In this document: positions 36,392 to 48,729 of the stretch, piece after piece
Layout of the letters: each line of letters opens with the position of its first letter
Position numbering within the stretch: position 1 is the first letter of the stretch
Assembly (NCBI GenBank): GCA_007026445.1
Contig: VDMD01000001.1
Coordinates: forward strand, 1,426,001-1,490,000
DNA: 64,000 nucleotides
Direction: 5' to 3'
Source of the DNA: Schizophyllum amplum
Taxonomy: Eukaryota > Basidiomycota > Agaricomycetes > Agaricales > Schizophyllaceae
Made by a program: the position numbers and the translations under genes
Notes under the pieces: model-generated
The model's input: the letters and a program-made list of their open reading frames with translations, nothing else
The model's database searches: none
What the model was told of the DNA's origin: nothing

Positions 36392-36591
36392 ATGTCGTTT
36401 CCCGCGCACGACAGTCAGTTCATTGCACTCTCCTTATCCTAGTACCCAGCTAAGCGCCAAACACTGCAGTCTCCACCTCGTTCGACTTCCCCAAGGAAGA
36501 GGAGAAGATCATCCAGTTCTGGCGCGACATAGACGCGTTCCAGACCAGCTTGAAGCTCACGGAGGGGAAGCCTGAGTTCTCCTTCTACGAT

Positions 36592-36626
<35 letters not shown>

Positions 36627-39600
36627 GCATCTGCTCGCGGGGACGGTGAAGGTGCGTGATCGGGCGCTTGTGTGTGTCAGCGGCGGGGGCTGAGGGGAGT
36701 GTTCAGGACATCGTCACCCGGCACGCGTCGACGAACGGGTACCACGTCAACCGGCGCTTCGGCTGGGACACACACGGGCTCCCCGTCGAGCAGGACATCG
36801 ACAAGCGCTTCAACATCCGCGGCAAGGACGATGTGATGAAGATGGGCATCGACAAGTACAACGCGGAGTGCCGCTCCATCGTCATGCGCTACTCGAGCGA
36901 GTGGCGCCAGACGGTTGAGCGCATGGGCCGCTGGATCGACTTTGACAACGACTACAAGACGCTGAACACAACCTTCATGGAGAGCGTGTGGTGGGCGTTT
37001 AGCGAGCTGTTTAAGAAGGGGCTAGTGTACCACGGGCTGCGCGTCATGCCGTACTCGACGGGACTCAACACACCGCTGTCGAACTTTGAGGCCCAGATGG
37101 ACTACAGGGATGTGAACGACCCGGCGAGTGAGTGCATGAGTTGTGGCAGACATGAGTGCATGCTGACCCTCGAGCAGTCACGGTGTCGTTTCCCCTTGTG
37201 GACGACCCAACGACGTCCTTCCTGGCGTGGACGACAACCCCTTGGACTCTGCCTTCCAACCTGGCGTTGTGCGTTCACCCGGATTACACATACATCAAGA
37301 TCCACGATCAGGAGCGCGACCAGAACTTCATCATCCACCAGGACCTTTTACGAACACTATACAAGGACCCCAAGAAGGCAAAGTACAAGAAGGTTGGGGA
37401 GTGGAAGGGCATTGACCTAAAGGGCTGGCGCTACGTGCCTCTTTTTGAGTACTTCACCGAACAGGTGCGCTCCGACGACTCTCATGCATACCAAAGAGCT
37501 GACATGCCATATCTGTAGTATGAGGACCGCGCCTTCCGCGTGCTAGTCGACAAGTACGTGACGAGCGCCGATGGTACAGGCATCGTGCATCAGGCGCCTG
37601 CCTTTGGTGAGGATGATCACCGCGTCGCGCTTGCGCACGAACTCGTCCGCCCGGACGAGATCCCGCCCTGCCCCATCGACGACGTCGGTCGCTTCACCCA
37701 TGAGGTGCCGGACTTCGAGGGCCAGCACGTCAAGGCCGCCGACAGTGCGATCCAGAAGGCGCTGAAAGCGAAGGGCCGGCTGATCGTGCAGAGCACACTC
37801 AAGCACAGCTACCCATACTGCTGGCGCTCGGGCACACCACTGATCTACCGCGCGATCCCCGTGTGGTTCGTGCGCGTGTCACCGATTGTGGACCAATTGG
37901 TGGAGAACAACAAGAAGACACGATGGTGAGCGGCGCAAGCGCAGTCGACTCGTGACGGGAGCTGAGAAAATACAGGGTACCACAAAGCGTCGGTGACCAT
38001 CGCTTCGCGAATTGGCTCGCCAATGCGCGCGATTGGAACGTGTCGAGAAATCGGTACTGGGGCACTCCGATACCGCTTTGGGCGAGTGAGGACATGCAGG
38101 AGGTATGCTGCTTCAGCCTCAGGTTCAAAAGTGGCGTTCTGAGCCCGTTGACAGATCGTCTGCATCGGCTCCGTCGAGGAGCTGGAAAGACTATCAGGCG
38201 TGTCCGGCATCACTGACCTGCATCGCGACAAGATCGACCACATCACCATTCCCTCGCAACAGGGCAAAGGCGTTCTCCGACGCGTCGAGGAAGTCTTTGA
38301 CTGCTGGTTCGAGTCCGGCAGGTACGTTCTTATGTGGCACGCGATTATATTGATTCCGACTGACTATCCTTGCAGCATGCCGTACGCGCAGATTCACTAT
38401 CCCTTCGAGAACAAAGATCTGTTCAAAAGCTGCTTCCCGGCCCACTTCGTCTGCGAGGGCATTGATCAGACAAGAGGCTGGTTCTACACACTGCTCGTGT
38501 TGTCGACGCACCTCTTTGGTTCGGCGCCATGGCAAAATCTCATCACTCACGGCTTGGTGCTTGCTGCGTGAGTACATTCCCTCGCATCTTTACTGGGTCC
38601 TCAAACAGTTGTATCAGCGACGGCAAGAAGATGAGCAAGAGCCTGCGCAATTATCCCGATCCTAATCACATCCTCAACTCCTATGGCGCAGACGCGACTC
38701 GGTAACCCTTCGCCACAAAGCCCAGGTGCTTCTTCTGACCTGGAATTATGCAGAATGTACTTGGTCAACTCGCCCGTCGTCCGTGGGGACAACCTGCGCT
38801 TCCGTGAAGACGGCGTGCGTGAGGTCGTCTCCAAGGTTCTCCTCCCATGGCTCAACTCGTTCCGCTTCTTCCTCGGGCACTCCGCTTTGCTCACCAAAAC
38901 CACCGGTCACGAGTTCAAGTACAACGCACATGCACCGCTGCCGAATAACATCATGGACCGCTGGATCCTCGCGCGATGCCAGTCGCTCATCAAGCTCGTG
39001 CGCGAGGAGATGGCAGCGTACCGGCTGTACACGATCATCCCGCGTCTACTTGCCCTCATCGACGAGTTGACGAACTGGTACATCCGCTTCAACCGCAAAC
39101 GACTAAAAGGCGAGAACGGCAAGGAGGACACGGTGTCGGCGTTAAATACGCTTTTTGAGGCGCTCTTTACGCTGTGCCGGACAATGGTTAGCGTTTAACT
39201 TTGTGAGGATATGGTGTTGGTGTTGACGATATACAGGCTTCATACACGCCCTTTATGACGGAGAACATCTACCAGGCGCTGCGACCATTCATCCCTGAGG
39301 ACCCAACGTTGCCAGATACGCGCTCTATCCACTTCCTCAGCTTCCCGGAGGTGAAGGAGGAATACTTCGACGTGGACATTGAGCGTCAGGTCAAGCGCAT
39401 GCAGGCTGTCATCGAGTTGACCAGATATTTGCGCGAGAAGAACAATCTGTCCTTAAAAGTGAGTATGAATGGCCTGCTTTGAATACATAGTACCTAACGG
39501 CCACCAGACGCCACTCAAAGAGCTTCTTATTTTCCATCCCGAGGCGCAATACATCGAAGACATCCGGCCATTACGGAGATACATCGAGTCCGAGCTGAAC

Positions 39601-40194
39601 GTGCGCGACATCATCTTCAGCTCTGACGAATCGCTCGCCGGCGTCCGGTATCGGGCAGTCGCCGACTGGCCAGTTCTTGGACGGAAACTGCGCAGAGACC
39701 TGGGCCGGGTCAAGAACGCGTTGCCCGGCGTCGCCAGCGATAATGTCAAGGCCTACGTCCAGACCGGTACCCTAATGGTCGACGGCATCGAGCTCACGAA
39801 GGGCGACCTCACCGTGCAGCGCTACCTCGAGCTAGAGGGCCAGGGGCAGTTTGACACATCGAGCGACAACGATGTCGTCGTGCGTTTGGACATCCAGGCG
39901 CACCCGGAGCTGCAGGGGGAGTGGTATGCGCGCGAGATGATGAATCGCGTGCAGAAGCTGCGGAAGAAGGCGGGCTTGCAGGCGACCGACGATGTGGAGA
40001 TGTTCTACGGGCTTGGCGAGGGGGCAGGTGCAGAACTTGTCGACGCTATCGGGCAGTACCCTGAGATGATCAGGAAAACCCTGGGCGGCGATCTGGCCGA
40101 TGTGAAGGGCAGGAAGCAGGGGAAGCAGACGCTCATCGAGGAGGAGCAGGAGATTGGTGAAACGAAATTCATGCTGTATCTGGTCAAACCGTAA
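36392..40194 (+). CDS. ILS1: Isoleucyl-tRNA synthetase, cytosolic
   Basis: A class I synthetase charging tRNA-Ile. The start MSFPAHD (36392) splices to [20 protein letters not shown]. The HIGH motif is PHYGHL inside [40 protein letters not shown] is typical of eukaryotic IleRS. The editing (CP1) domain includes [20 protein letters not shown] and [15 protein letters not shown]. Other landmarks are [21 protein letters not shown]-type residues in [24 protein letters not shown], and KMSKS in [15 protein letters not shown]. The anticodon-binding domain ([20 protein letters not shown]) and a long C-terminal extension ending FMLYLVKP follow. Roughly ten introns, each short, keep frame. A mitochondrial presequence is absent, which supports the cytosolic enzyme. 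Confidence 0.95.
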
Positions 40195-40776
40195 TAGGCG
40201 CATGTACTTGTATTGACGAAGGCAGATAACGATAGGAGAAAATGTACAATCTAGAGCACTGTAATAAACCGACTTGTAACGACAGTCTCCTGGCACGACG
40301 CCAGGGTGACCCACTCATGCGGTGACATTGTGCGACACGTGCTGTGACTCGCGGCGTTGCGAATCAAGTTGAAGTTGACCTTGCGAACGCTGACTGGCCG
40401 TGATTTTAAGGCTGTCACTATCCGCTGATGAACGGGTAGACTATGACCTTGCGAGCCTCTACATCGAAGGGAATCGTCCTGCGTAGTGTATAGAACAATT
40501 CATCTGTCCGTCCTACGATGCCAAACCTGCCAACTTTTGATTCAGTTGTGACTTCTCGCCTTCGAAGCTCCCTTGAACCTCCCAGTGGATTGCAAGTATG
40601 ATCGCCGTCCTTCCCCGTGTACTCACATTGGCCAGAGCTAACGCTTGTGCTTCGTCTGTTTCTGATCGACTGGTCTACGGGCCACGGCTACTTATTCATA
40701 TTGTGGGTGGTTGCAGGGTTAGCTCACGTGACGTAGCCGTCGGCAATCACCGGGATCCATGTTTGACTTTTCGAAC
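40195..40776. other. Intergenic, before the nested transposon
   Basis: This gap holds the 3' flank of the synthetase gene. A short frame at 40598-40798 shows no recognisable protein. No other feature is seen until the terminal inverted repeat. Confidence 0.4.
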
Positions 40777-40778
40777 TA

Positions 40779-40797
40779 CTGTAGCGTTTCGACCATA
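40779..40797 (+). repeat. Left terminal inverted repeat (19 bp)
   Basis: This is an exact reverse complement of 42200-42218, with TA immediately outside each end. Confidence 0.85.
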
Positions 40798-41097
40798 GGT
40801 TCGCGTCACGCATCACAGAGGCGTTCGAACTGAACTAAACGGGCAACCATCACGCATCACGACTGGCCGTGAACTCGGAAAAATATTCAGATTTTGATCT
40901 TTATTTCTCCAAATTTTTTTCTGACCCCTAAAACGTGCACATATGGCCATTCTCTGGCTGTTTTACTACTTAAAAAGTCCTAAAAATGAGTTTTAAGGCC
41001 TGAAAATGTATATTTACTGAATTCATCACACCCGGGCCGGGCCCGTGAACTGGAAAATGGGGAAGTTCACACCATCACACGTCACACCCGGCGAACC
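40798..41097. mobile_element. 300-bp MITE-like insertion nested in the left arm
   Basis: The segment begins GGTTCGC and ends GCGAACC, flanked by TA on both sides (40796-40797 and 41098-41099). Removing it with one TA restores GACCATACAC...ATCC-GGTTGTTTCTAC, which matches the uninterrupted right arm read on the other strand. This gives direct evidence of an insertion. The interior is AT-rich (about 40870-41020) and contains CATCACGCATCACG-type repeats and a CCCGGGCCGGGCCCG near-palindrome at 41030-41045. It has no coding capacity. Confidence 0.78.
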
Positions 41098-41380
41098 TAC
41101 ACGGCTATCCAGGTTGTTTCTACCTCGTAGTACCCGACGCGTTAGTGATATGTAGAAACGGAGACACATGCTGATACAACTGCGGCACTACTCAGCAGTG
41201 TCCAACAAATTTCTGCTAGGAAGTAGCACTGTTACTTCACGGTAGTGTCGACACGCGGGCCGCCGGGATCCGCGCTGCCGACGCGCTGCGGAGTCTGATG
41301 CTCGCTGATGCAGCGCCTGACAGCGGGAAAAATTTGCCTAAGTCTTTCATCTTGACCTTCACCATCGCCCAGCGTCGCCC

Positions 41381-41880
41381 TTGCCGCAACCGTTGAGCTC
41401 CAACTCCGACAGCAAGGCCGCGCAGTTCTTCCCCGACAACGCCCTCGCCGAGGAGGATGATGGCCTCCGCGGCACCTATCACGCCTCTCACCGCCAGCTC
41501 CCCTCCCGCGGCGACGTCAGCTTCCTCAACGTCCCCGCGCCCGGTCGCTGCTCCATGGCAGCGAGCGCCCCACCTCTCCCATTCGCAGCCTCCGCAACCT
41601 CCCCTCCATCCGCTTCCTCACCCTCCCCCCAAGCCGTGCAAGCCGTTCGCACGGAGCCTGTCCGCGGCCCATCAGCGATCGCGACGACAGTGACCTGCCT
41701 GAGCCGCCGCCTCCCCGCTTAATGCAGGGAGGCCGCCGCTCGCGCTCGGCGGTCGACGTACGCGCAATTCCCCCAGCGCCCGCGTTCGCGTCGTCGAGCC
41801 GCGGCCTGGACACGGAAGACGAGCGGGAGCGGCTACCGCTTCGCGTACGCGTTGACTCGCTCACCATGAGACACAATTAG
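41381..41880 (+). pseudogene. Decayed host-like coding fragment inside the transposon
   Basis: GC-rich sequence with coding character is broken across frames. One frame (41381-41722) reads AAQFFPDNALAEEDDGLRGT, then LPSRGDVSFLNVPAPGR. A second frame takes over and ends PAFASSSRGLDTEDERERLP, then VDSLTMRHN-stop at 41880. The Ser/Pro/Arg-rich composition with acidic patches looks like the disordered C-terminal part of a cellular protein. The parent gene was not recognised. It is listed as a fragment because no start, frame continuity or domain is present. Confidence 0.45.
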
Positions 41881-41976
41881 TGTAGTACATGTACCATTGT
41901 ATTCAGAATAGCAGTACAATAGTCAATACATTTTTTTCAGACACAAATCCTCGAAACGTGAATGGCGGCGGGGGCG

Positions 41977-42012
41977 GCGACGACGACGACGACGACAACG
42001 ATGATGATGACG
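41977..42012. repeat. GAC/GAT microsatellite
   Basis: A run of GAC trinucleotides passes into GAT inside the transposon interior. Confidence 0.7.
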
Positions 42013-42199
42013 GTGGCAGCCGGCATTCTCGTCGCGTTCCGTAGCCTCGTGATGGCACCATGCGGTTTCTCTTGCGCCAAGCTGCGGGTTACTACCAGGT
42101 AGAAATTTGTTGGCTATTACCTGGTAATCTCGCCGACATTACCAGGTAGAAACGCGCGCCGTTACTACTGTGTAGAAACAACCCGGATAAGTAGCAGTG

Positions 42200-42218
42200 T
42201 ATGGTCGAAACGCTACAG
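42200..42218 (-). repeat. Right terminal inverted repeat (19 bp)
   Basis: This is the partner of 40779-40797. It is followed inward by three direct copies of TAC-x3-GTAGAAA-like subterminal repeats near 42090-42102, 42139-42151 and 42165-42177, which could be transposase-binding sites. Confidence 0.85.
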
Positions 42219-42220
42219 TA

Positions 42221-42685
42221 TCTTTTCTTGTTCATCGTTTGTCGTCCCGTCCACGGTTTCGGCGCCAAAGTAATAATAATTTGTCCACAAGCAAGGGCTG
42301 ATTCATCGTGATTAGAAGGAATACAAGGAAGGCAAGCGACATATCACCGAGGACATCGACCGGGAATGCAGCCTTATTGTCTTTTGCCCGCCTCCGTACC
42401 TGGTCCCCGACACCGGCGCCCACGCTTATTGTTGTCTTCAAGAAGTGACGCGCACTTATCCTACGTGCGAGAGGCTTTCTAAGCCATATCGTGAGCGCGG
42501 GAAGGCACGCTGCACGGCTCCGAGCGCCCTCTTATTGTTCGCGACGGACCTCGCGCGCCTTGTATGCCACGAAGATGGAAGAGCGATTTGATCTCACCGA
42601 TGCAATATTGCCTTTCCTGACTGCGAGAACAATAGTGGAAGCATGTGTCGAGAACATTGTCACCCTGGTGGCGTGAGCGGGGATG
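42221..42685. other. Intergenic, transposon to pheromone candidate
   Basis: No feature can be supported. A 33-codon frame at 42569-42676 (MEERFDLTDAILPF...) ends TLVA without a CaaX cysteine and is not taken as a gene. Confidence 0.35.
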
Positions 42686-42693
42686 TATTTAAG
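42686..42693 (+). promoter_or_regulatory. TATA-like box of the pheromone candidate
   Basis: TATTTAAG lies about 95 bp upstream of the ATG of the small ORF. The intervening sequence is pyrimidine-rich near TTCTCCTCTTCGACTCC, as in many fungal leaders. Confidence 0.4.
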
Positions 42694-42787
42694 GCGCAGG
42701 GGATAGAGAGAGAAGCAGACATCCGCTCTACCAGACACATTCTCCTCTTCGACTCCCTGACTTCAGTCAACGCCGTCTTCTACATCC

Positions 42788-42889
42788 ATGGACGCATTCA
42801 CCGTTGCTGCTATCTCGGACATCGAGGTCCCAGAGGATTTCGAGAGCGGCGGCGGCTCTTCGACGGGCGTCTACTGCGTTGTCGCATGA
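42788..42889 (+). CDS. Candidate lipopeptide mating-pheromone precursor (CaaX)
   Basis: This is an intronless ORF of 33 codons. It starts MDAFTVAAISDIE, the MDxFT start seen in many Agaricomycete pheromone precursors. A short acidic pro-region (VPEDFE) leads to SGGGSSTGVYC and the terminal tetrapeptide CVVA-stop, a canonical farnesylation CaaX box. By analogy with the family, cleavage near the Glu-Ser at residues 19-20 would release a peptide of about 11 residues ending in S-farnesyl cysteine methyl ester. Such peptides are read by STE3-type receptors to drive B-locus functions. It is short for the family. No receptor gene lies in the window; pheromone genes are usually near one but can be isolated. 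A chance ORF cannot be excluded. Confidence 0.68.
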   Translation: MDAFTVAAISDIEVPEDFESGGGSSTGVYCVVA

Positions 42890-44130
42890 GCGCCATCTTC
42901 ACCACACGCATATCAGCGCATTCGCTGACGCGATACATGGTACGCCTGCGGATTGCAGAGCTTTGACGGTCGCGGCTGACTCAGGTCCATAGGCAGACGC
43001 ATCCATTTCGTTCACCTGCCGACGAACTTTCGGGATGGGGAGATGAGGGAACGATTCAGACACCTTTACGTGCCCACTGAGCGCACGCTTATATTATTCC
43101 ATTCGACTTCATCATCGCTGTTTTTTGGGCCTTGCGAAGGCGAAGCGGGGAAGGAGGAAAGGGAGGGGCTGGCGGGAGTGCGCGGGGTTAGCGCTGCCTT
43201 GGAGGGGATTCAACTCTGTACTTTTTCTTACCTATGGTATATCATCCCAGCCTTCGACGCCGGAGACAATGTCTTTCCACTGCACCATGTCTTGTATTCG
43301 ATGATCGCCCAGAGATTTTTGACAACCTCACAGGTGTAATTCAAATAATGCAAAGGACTGATGCAAGCGGCGAGTGTACATATATTATGTCCAGGGAGTA
43401 ACTCCCCGAGTGCTTGAGCGAGCTAAGGCGAAGATTTCATGCGGGACCATTATTTAAGTCCGTCTCTGGCGCTCTGGCGCAGTCGGGCGTGCTGGCATCA
43501 TTGGGAGGCATCGATGTTAAGGCGCGTGAGACCATAAACCTCGAGGGTGCGAGCGAGTCCAGTCCTTCCGATAGCGTCCGCCGTGAGAGCGGTACACGTC
43601 GCAGAAGGCGTACAATTACCGAAAGACTGACAGCCATAGCACGGTGGCGGCGGTCGTCGGCGTCAGATGCTTGCGGAAGCCGAAGCACAAGAACAAAGTT
43701 GGTCAAGACAACCACGCATCGCGAAGTCCTCCGAGTCGCCGCTAGAAAATATTCGGGTGGCCCACTGCCGTCGGGAAGCGCAAAACGCGGAGCGAAAGCG
43801 CAGCGGGGTGTTGCAGAAGCGTTGTAGCCGGGTCCGGCCTCAGCGGCAGGCAAGCAGGGCGGGAGTCGGAAGAGCGTTGCTGACTGAGGTCACTTGCCGG
43901 GTGTGGGTGAGAGTTGGCGACGTGACCCGCCGACATCGCCCGCGCTGCGCGCCCAGAAAGGCAATACCACGGTCACGCGGACAGTTCGACTTCGGTGCAG
44001 CTCGGAGGCGCGTGCCTATTTTGGATGAAGGGTGTCATCATAACTTCGCGACACGCGCATCATAGAATTCGCACGGCTGCTCACCTGCCTTGACGCACCC
44101 GCCAGCACCCGCAACATATGACGAGCGCGT
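42890..44130. other. Long intergenic region downstream of the pheromone candidate
   Basis: 1.2 kb with several open frames (for example 43043-43339 and 43414-43827), none with a recognisable domain or convincing splice pattern. The Arg/Ser-rich composition of 43414-44065 looks like random GC-rich translation. No second CaaX ORF was noticed. Confidence 0.35.
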
Positions 44131-44135
44131 ATACA

Positions 44136-44140
44136 TATAA
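44136..44140 (+). promoter_or_regulatory. TATA box of the formate dehydrogenase gene
   Basis: TATAA within GTATACATATAAGAAGG lies about 80 bp upstream of the start. A canonical TATA suits a strongly induced gene. Confidence 0.5.
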
Positions 44141-44217
44141 GAAGGCTCCCCTGCTGCCATGATCCATATTCCGCCCTCTTCGCTTTTCCCCACCACCTCC
44201 AATCCATCACAGCAGCC

Positions 44218-45613
44218 ATGAAGGTCCTCGCCGTCCTCTACAAAGGTCTTGAAGCCGCCCGCCAGGAGCCGCGCCTGCTCGGCACAGTCGAGAACCAGGT
44301 AGGTGCCGTCGCCCCGCCACAGAGCAAGGTCCTCACCCTCTGCAGCTCGGTATGCGCAACTGGCTCCAGTCGATGGGCCATGAGTACATCGGTGCGTCAT
44401 CATCGCGGCAAAAGGGATAGGCCTATCCCTGACCTGACTTCGCAGTGACCGACGACAAGGAGGGCGCCAGCAGCGAGTTCCAGAAGCACCTCAAGGATGC
44501 AGAGGTCGTCATCACCACCCCGTTCCATCCCGGCTACCTCACACGGGACCTGATGGAGAAGGTAAGCAGCCGGGTCTGTTCAGAAGATCTCGCGATGCTC
44601 ACCTGCCACTGCTACTTCCCAGGCCAAGAACCTCAAGATCTGCATCACCGCCGGCGTCGGCTCTGACCACATCGACCTGGATGCCGCTGTGTGTACCCAT
44701 CGCTGCGCTGGATACTTAGTCGGTTATTGACAGCGCCTCCAGGTCGATCATAAGATCCAGGTGCTCGAGGTGACTGGGTCGAACGTCGTCTCCGTCGCGG
44801 AGCACGTCGTCATGTCCATTCTCCTCCTCGTGCGCAACTTCACGCCCGCGCATGAGATGATCGAGCGTGGCGATTGGAACGTATCCGAGGTTGCACGCAA
44901 TGCATTTGACCTCGAGAACAAGGTTGTCGGTACTCTCGGCGCCGGCCGTATTGGCCACCGCGTCCTCCAGCGCCTCAAGCCCTTCAACTGCAAGGAATTG
45001 CTGTACTACGACTACGCGACGCTGCCAGAGTGTAAGTTGCAGGTACCGGTTGAGGCGCAACGAAGCTGACGTACCTTCCCAGCGGCAAATGCAGGTTTGG
45101 ACGCGCGCCGCGTCGAGGACTTGAAGGACTTCGTCTCGCAGTGCGACGTCGTCACCATCAACACCCCTCTGCACGACGGCACGCGCGGTCTGATCAACCG
45201 CGACTTGCTCCAGCACTTCAAGCCCGGTGCGTGGATCGTCAACACTGCGCGTGGCGCCATCTGCGACAAGGACGCCATTGCCGAGGCGGTTCGCAGTGGC
45301 CGCATCAACGGCTACTCCGGTGACGTTTGGAATGTGCAGCCCGCTCCGAAGGACCATGTCTGGCGCACGATGAAGAACCCGCTCGGTGGGGGTAACGGGA
45401 TGGTGCCGCACTACTCCGGCACGACGCTCGATGCACAGAAGCGGTACGCGGACGGCACACGTCAAATCCTGCAGAACTACCTCGAGGGCAAGCAGCAGGA
45501 GCCGGCCAACATTATCGTCGGCGAGGGTGAGTCGTGATGTTTTCTGGAGCTGGAACATGAGCTGATTGAGTGGCGCAGGCAAGTATGCGACGAAGGCTTA
45601 CGGGCAGCGTTGA
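44218..45613 (+). CDS. FDH1: NAD-dependent formate dehydrogenase
   Basis: Oxidises formate to CO2 with NAD+ in the cytosol, detoxifying formate and recovering NADH (in wood-decay fungi it is linked to oxalate and methanol metabolism). Seven exons join in frame: 44218-44298, 44346-44391, 44446-44561, 44623-44688, 44743-45031, 45083-45526 and 45579-45613, giving 358 residues, a normal length. Signatures of the D-2-hydroxyacid dehydrogenase family: [44 protein letters not shown] (the FDH-specific Asn), the Rossmann loop [15 protein letters not shown], the catalytic Arg in NTARGAICD and the His in [19 protein letters not shown]. It ends [10 protein letters not shown]. Confidence 0.96.
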
Positions 45614-45872
45614 AGGGCGGCGAACACACTGTACAATAGCATCGAGAAAATGTAACATCAGTAATTGCATGTCTGCCAAATGGCTACAAGTTCAACCGCA
45701 CGAGTCGCGATCGATGCGTGAAGGTTTGCTCAGAAAGCTGCACAGGCGGGAGCGCAAGAATGATCATATTATTACACGTACTATAGGTGATGCGTCCATG
45801 AGACACTGGGTCGTTATCCGGCCATAAGGGAGAGAAAGGAGGGAGCAACAGTGGGAAGTAGGTGGCGGTAGT

Positions 45873-46392
45873 TTACGCGCATACCCCATTGTGAAGGACA
45901 GCACCGCAACGGACGCAAGTCGTCTTGCGGTCAACCAAGCACAGGCCGATGCCGAGAGGGAACCAGAGAATAGCGGCAACCAAGCCTGAGATCGAAGTTA
46001 GTCTTCAGAATATAAGGATAGGAAGCAGACGCACCAAGAAGCCCATATTGGGTCTTCGTGACATGCTGCCCCTCGCGCAGACAGATCATCTGGGGATGGT
46101 CGGGCGGGAGGAGCGAAGCGACCTGGTCTCCCGACACTGGGTCCATGTAGTAGTACACCCGTGGCTGGCTCGTGCCGGGATATGGGACGTGAGAGGGCCC
46201 TGCGGCCATGAAGGGCGGCGAGGATGGCCCTTCTTGGGGCAGCGGCTGCTTCGAGTCGACGGGCGGTGCAGCTTGACGAGTCGTGTCAACTTTGGAGATG
46301 CAGTGAGAAGAGATGCACCCACTCTTGCTCTGATCTTCGCGGTCTGCGGCAAACTCGTAAGGCGGGGGACTCTCCGCGTTCGCGTTCGACAT
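45873..46392 (-). CDS. BRI3-like small membrane protein with CxxC
   Basis: Exons 46035-46392 and 45873-45985 join in frame to 156 residues. The N-terminal two thirds are Pro/Ser/Gln-rich (MSNANAESPPPYEFAADRE, with a PPPY-type PPxY motif that can bind WW domains of Nedd4-type ligases). The C-terminal part has a hydrophobic segment LVAAILWFPLGIGLCLVD followed by RKTTCVRCGAVL, the arrangement of Brain protein I3-like proteins (hydrophobic stretch, D-R-K-x-x-C-x-x-C-G). The role of this family in fungi is not established; endosome/lysosome membrane location is inferred. It lies 361 bp head to head with PRMT1. Confidence 0.65.
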
Positions 46393-46753
46393 CTCGGGAG
46401 ATTGAGCCTGGGTGATGTGGTGAGCAACAAAGCAGCATCAACGATATTCTGCACTGACCATGGCGGTGGGATAAGAGAAGTAAGGATACGTGTCCTGTTA
46501 GTCTGTGCTGCCCCTTACTGTACTTATAAGCCGCGGGCTGCGTAATGCGCTGCGCGGACCTTGGAGCACTGCCCCATGACAAGTCAATCCGGCACAACAC
46601 GTGCTCGTCAGAACAATGTCTCTTCCAAAACGGGAAGGGGCGGGACATTCCACGTGCGCTGGCCAAGCGCCGATCGATCGCGCGTTCCGCTTTTGTTTTT
46701 CCCGCGTTTGGCAGATTGGGATCGTCCAACCGTGCTGCTTGTCCCCGCCCACG
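46393..46753. promoter_or_regulatory. Divergent promoter region, BRI3-like gene and PRMT1
   Basis: 361 bp separate two divergent start codons. No defined motif was recognised. Confidence 0.4.
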
Positions 46754-48399
<1,646 letters not shown>

Positions 48400-48729
48400 T
48401 ATCCGAACCACTCTGTTGTAAACTCGCTGTTGTAGTTTTCTTAGGTATAGATCTCCCTCCATCTATGTAGTATTCAGTGTCGTCTACATACGCACGTCGT
48501 TCATCAACATACTTTGCCTATCCATTGCGCTGTATATCATCGCAATACAGGATGCTTCTGCGCTCACGAGTCTTGTCGTGAATTCTGGTCAAGGATGAGC
48601 TGCCTGCAAATCAAGGACCCTGCTTGTTGAGTTGTCGACATGAGGGGTAAGGAGCGGGGAAACGCCACATAGTGATGGGCGCGGAGGAGCTGAGCGCGGT
48701 GAGCGTGGCCGCAGCTTGACCGACGCTTG
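48400..48729. other. Intergenic
   Basis: 330 bp between tandem genes; no feature was recognised. Confidence 0.35.

Larger units (their letters stand above)
40779..42218. mobile_element. Non-autonomous TIR transposon with TA target duplication
   Basis: The ends are the exact inverted repeat CTGTAGCGTTTCGACCATA at 40779-40797 and its complement at 42200-42218. Both are flanked outside by TA (40777-40778 and 42219-42220), as expected of Tc1/mariner-type (or TA-targeting) insertion. Beyond the perfect 19 bp the two arms continue as imperfect inverted repeats of about 110-130 bp (41098-41229 against 42086-42199), including GGTTGTTTCTAC and CCAACAAATTTCT. The left arm is interrupted by a 300-bp insertion. 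No transposase ORF is present, so the element would depend on an enzyme supplied elsewhere. The interior holds decayed coding sequence and a GAC microsatellite. Confidence 0.78.

Noticed and set aside
42569..42676. Second small ORF near the pheromone candidate (ends TLVA)
   Set aside because: It lacks a cysteine at the CaaX position, so it cannot be a farnesylated precursor.
43414..44065. Two overlapping Arg/Ser-rich plus-strand ORFs upstream of formate dehydrogenase
   Set aside because: No domain, no splice logic, no start context; composition looks random.
44716..45582. 288-codon minus-strand ORF
   Set aside because: It is antisense to formate dehydrogenase exons; codon bias of the real gene keeps this strand open.
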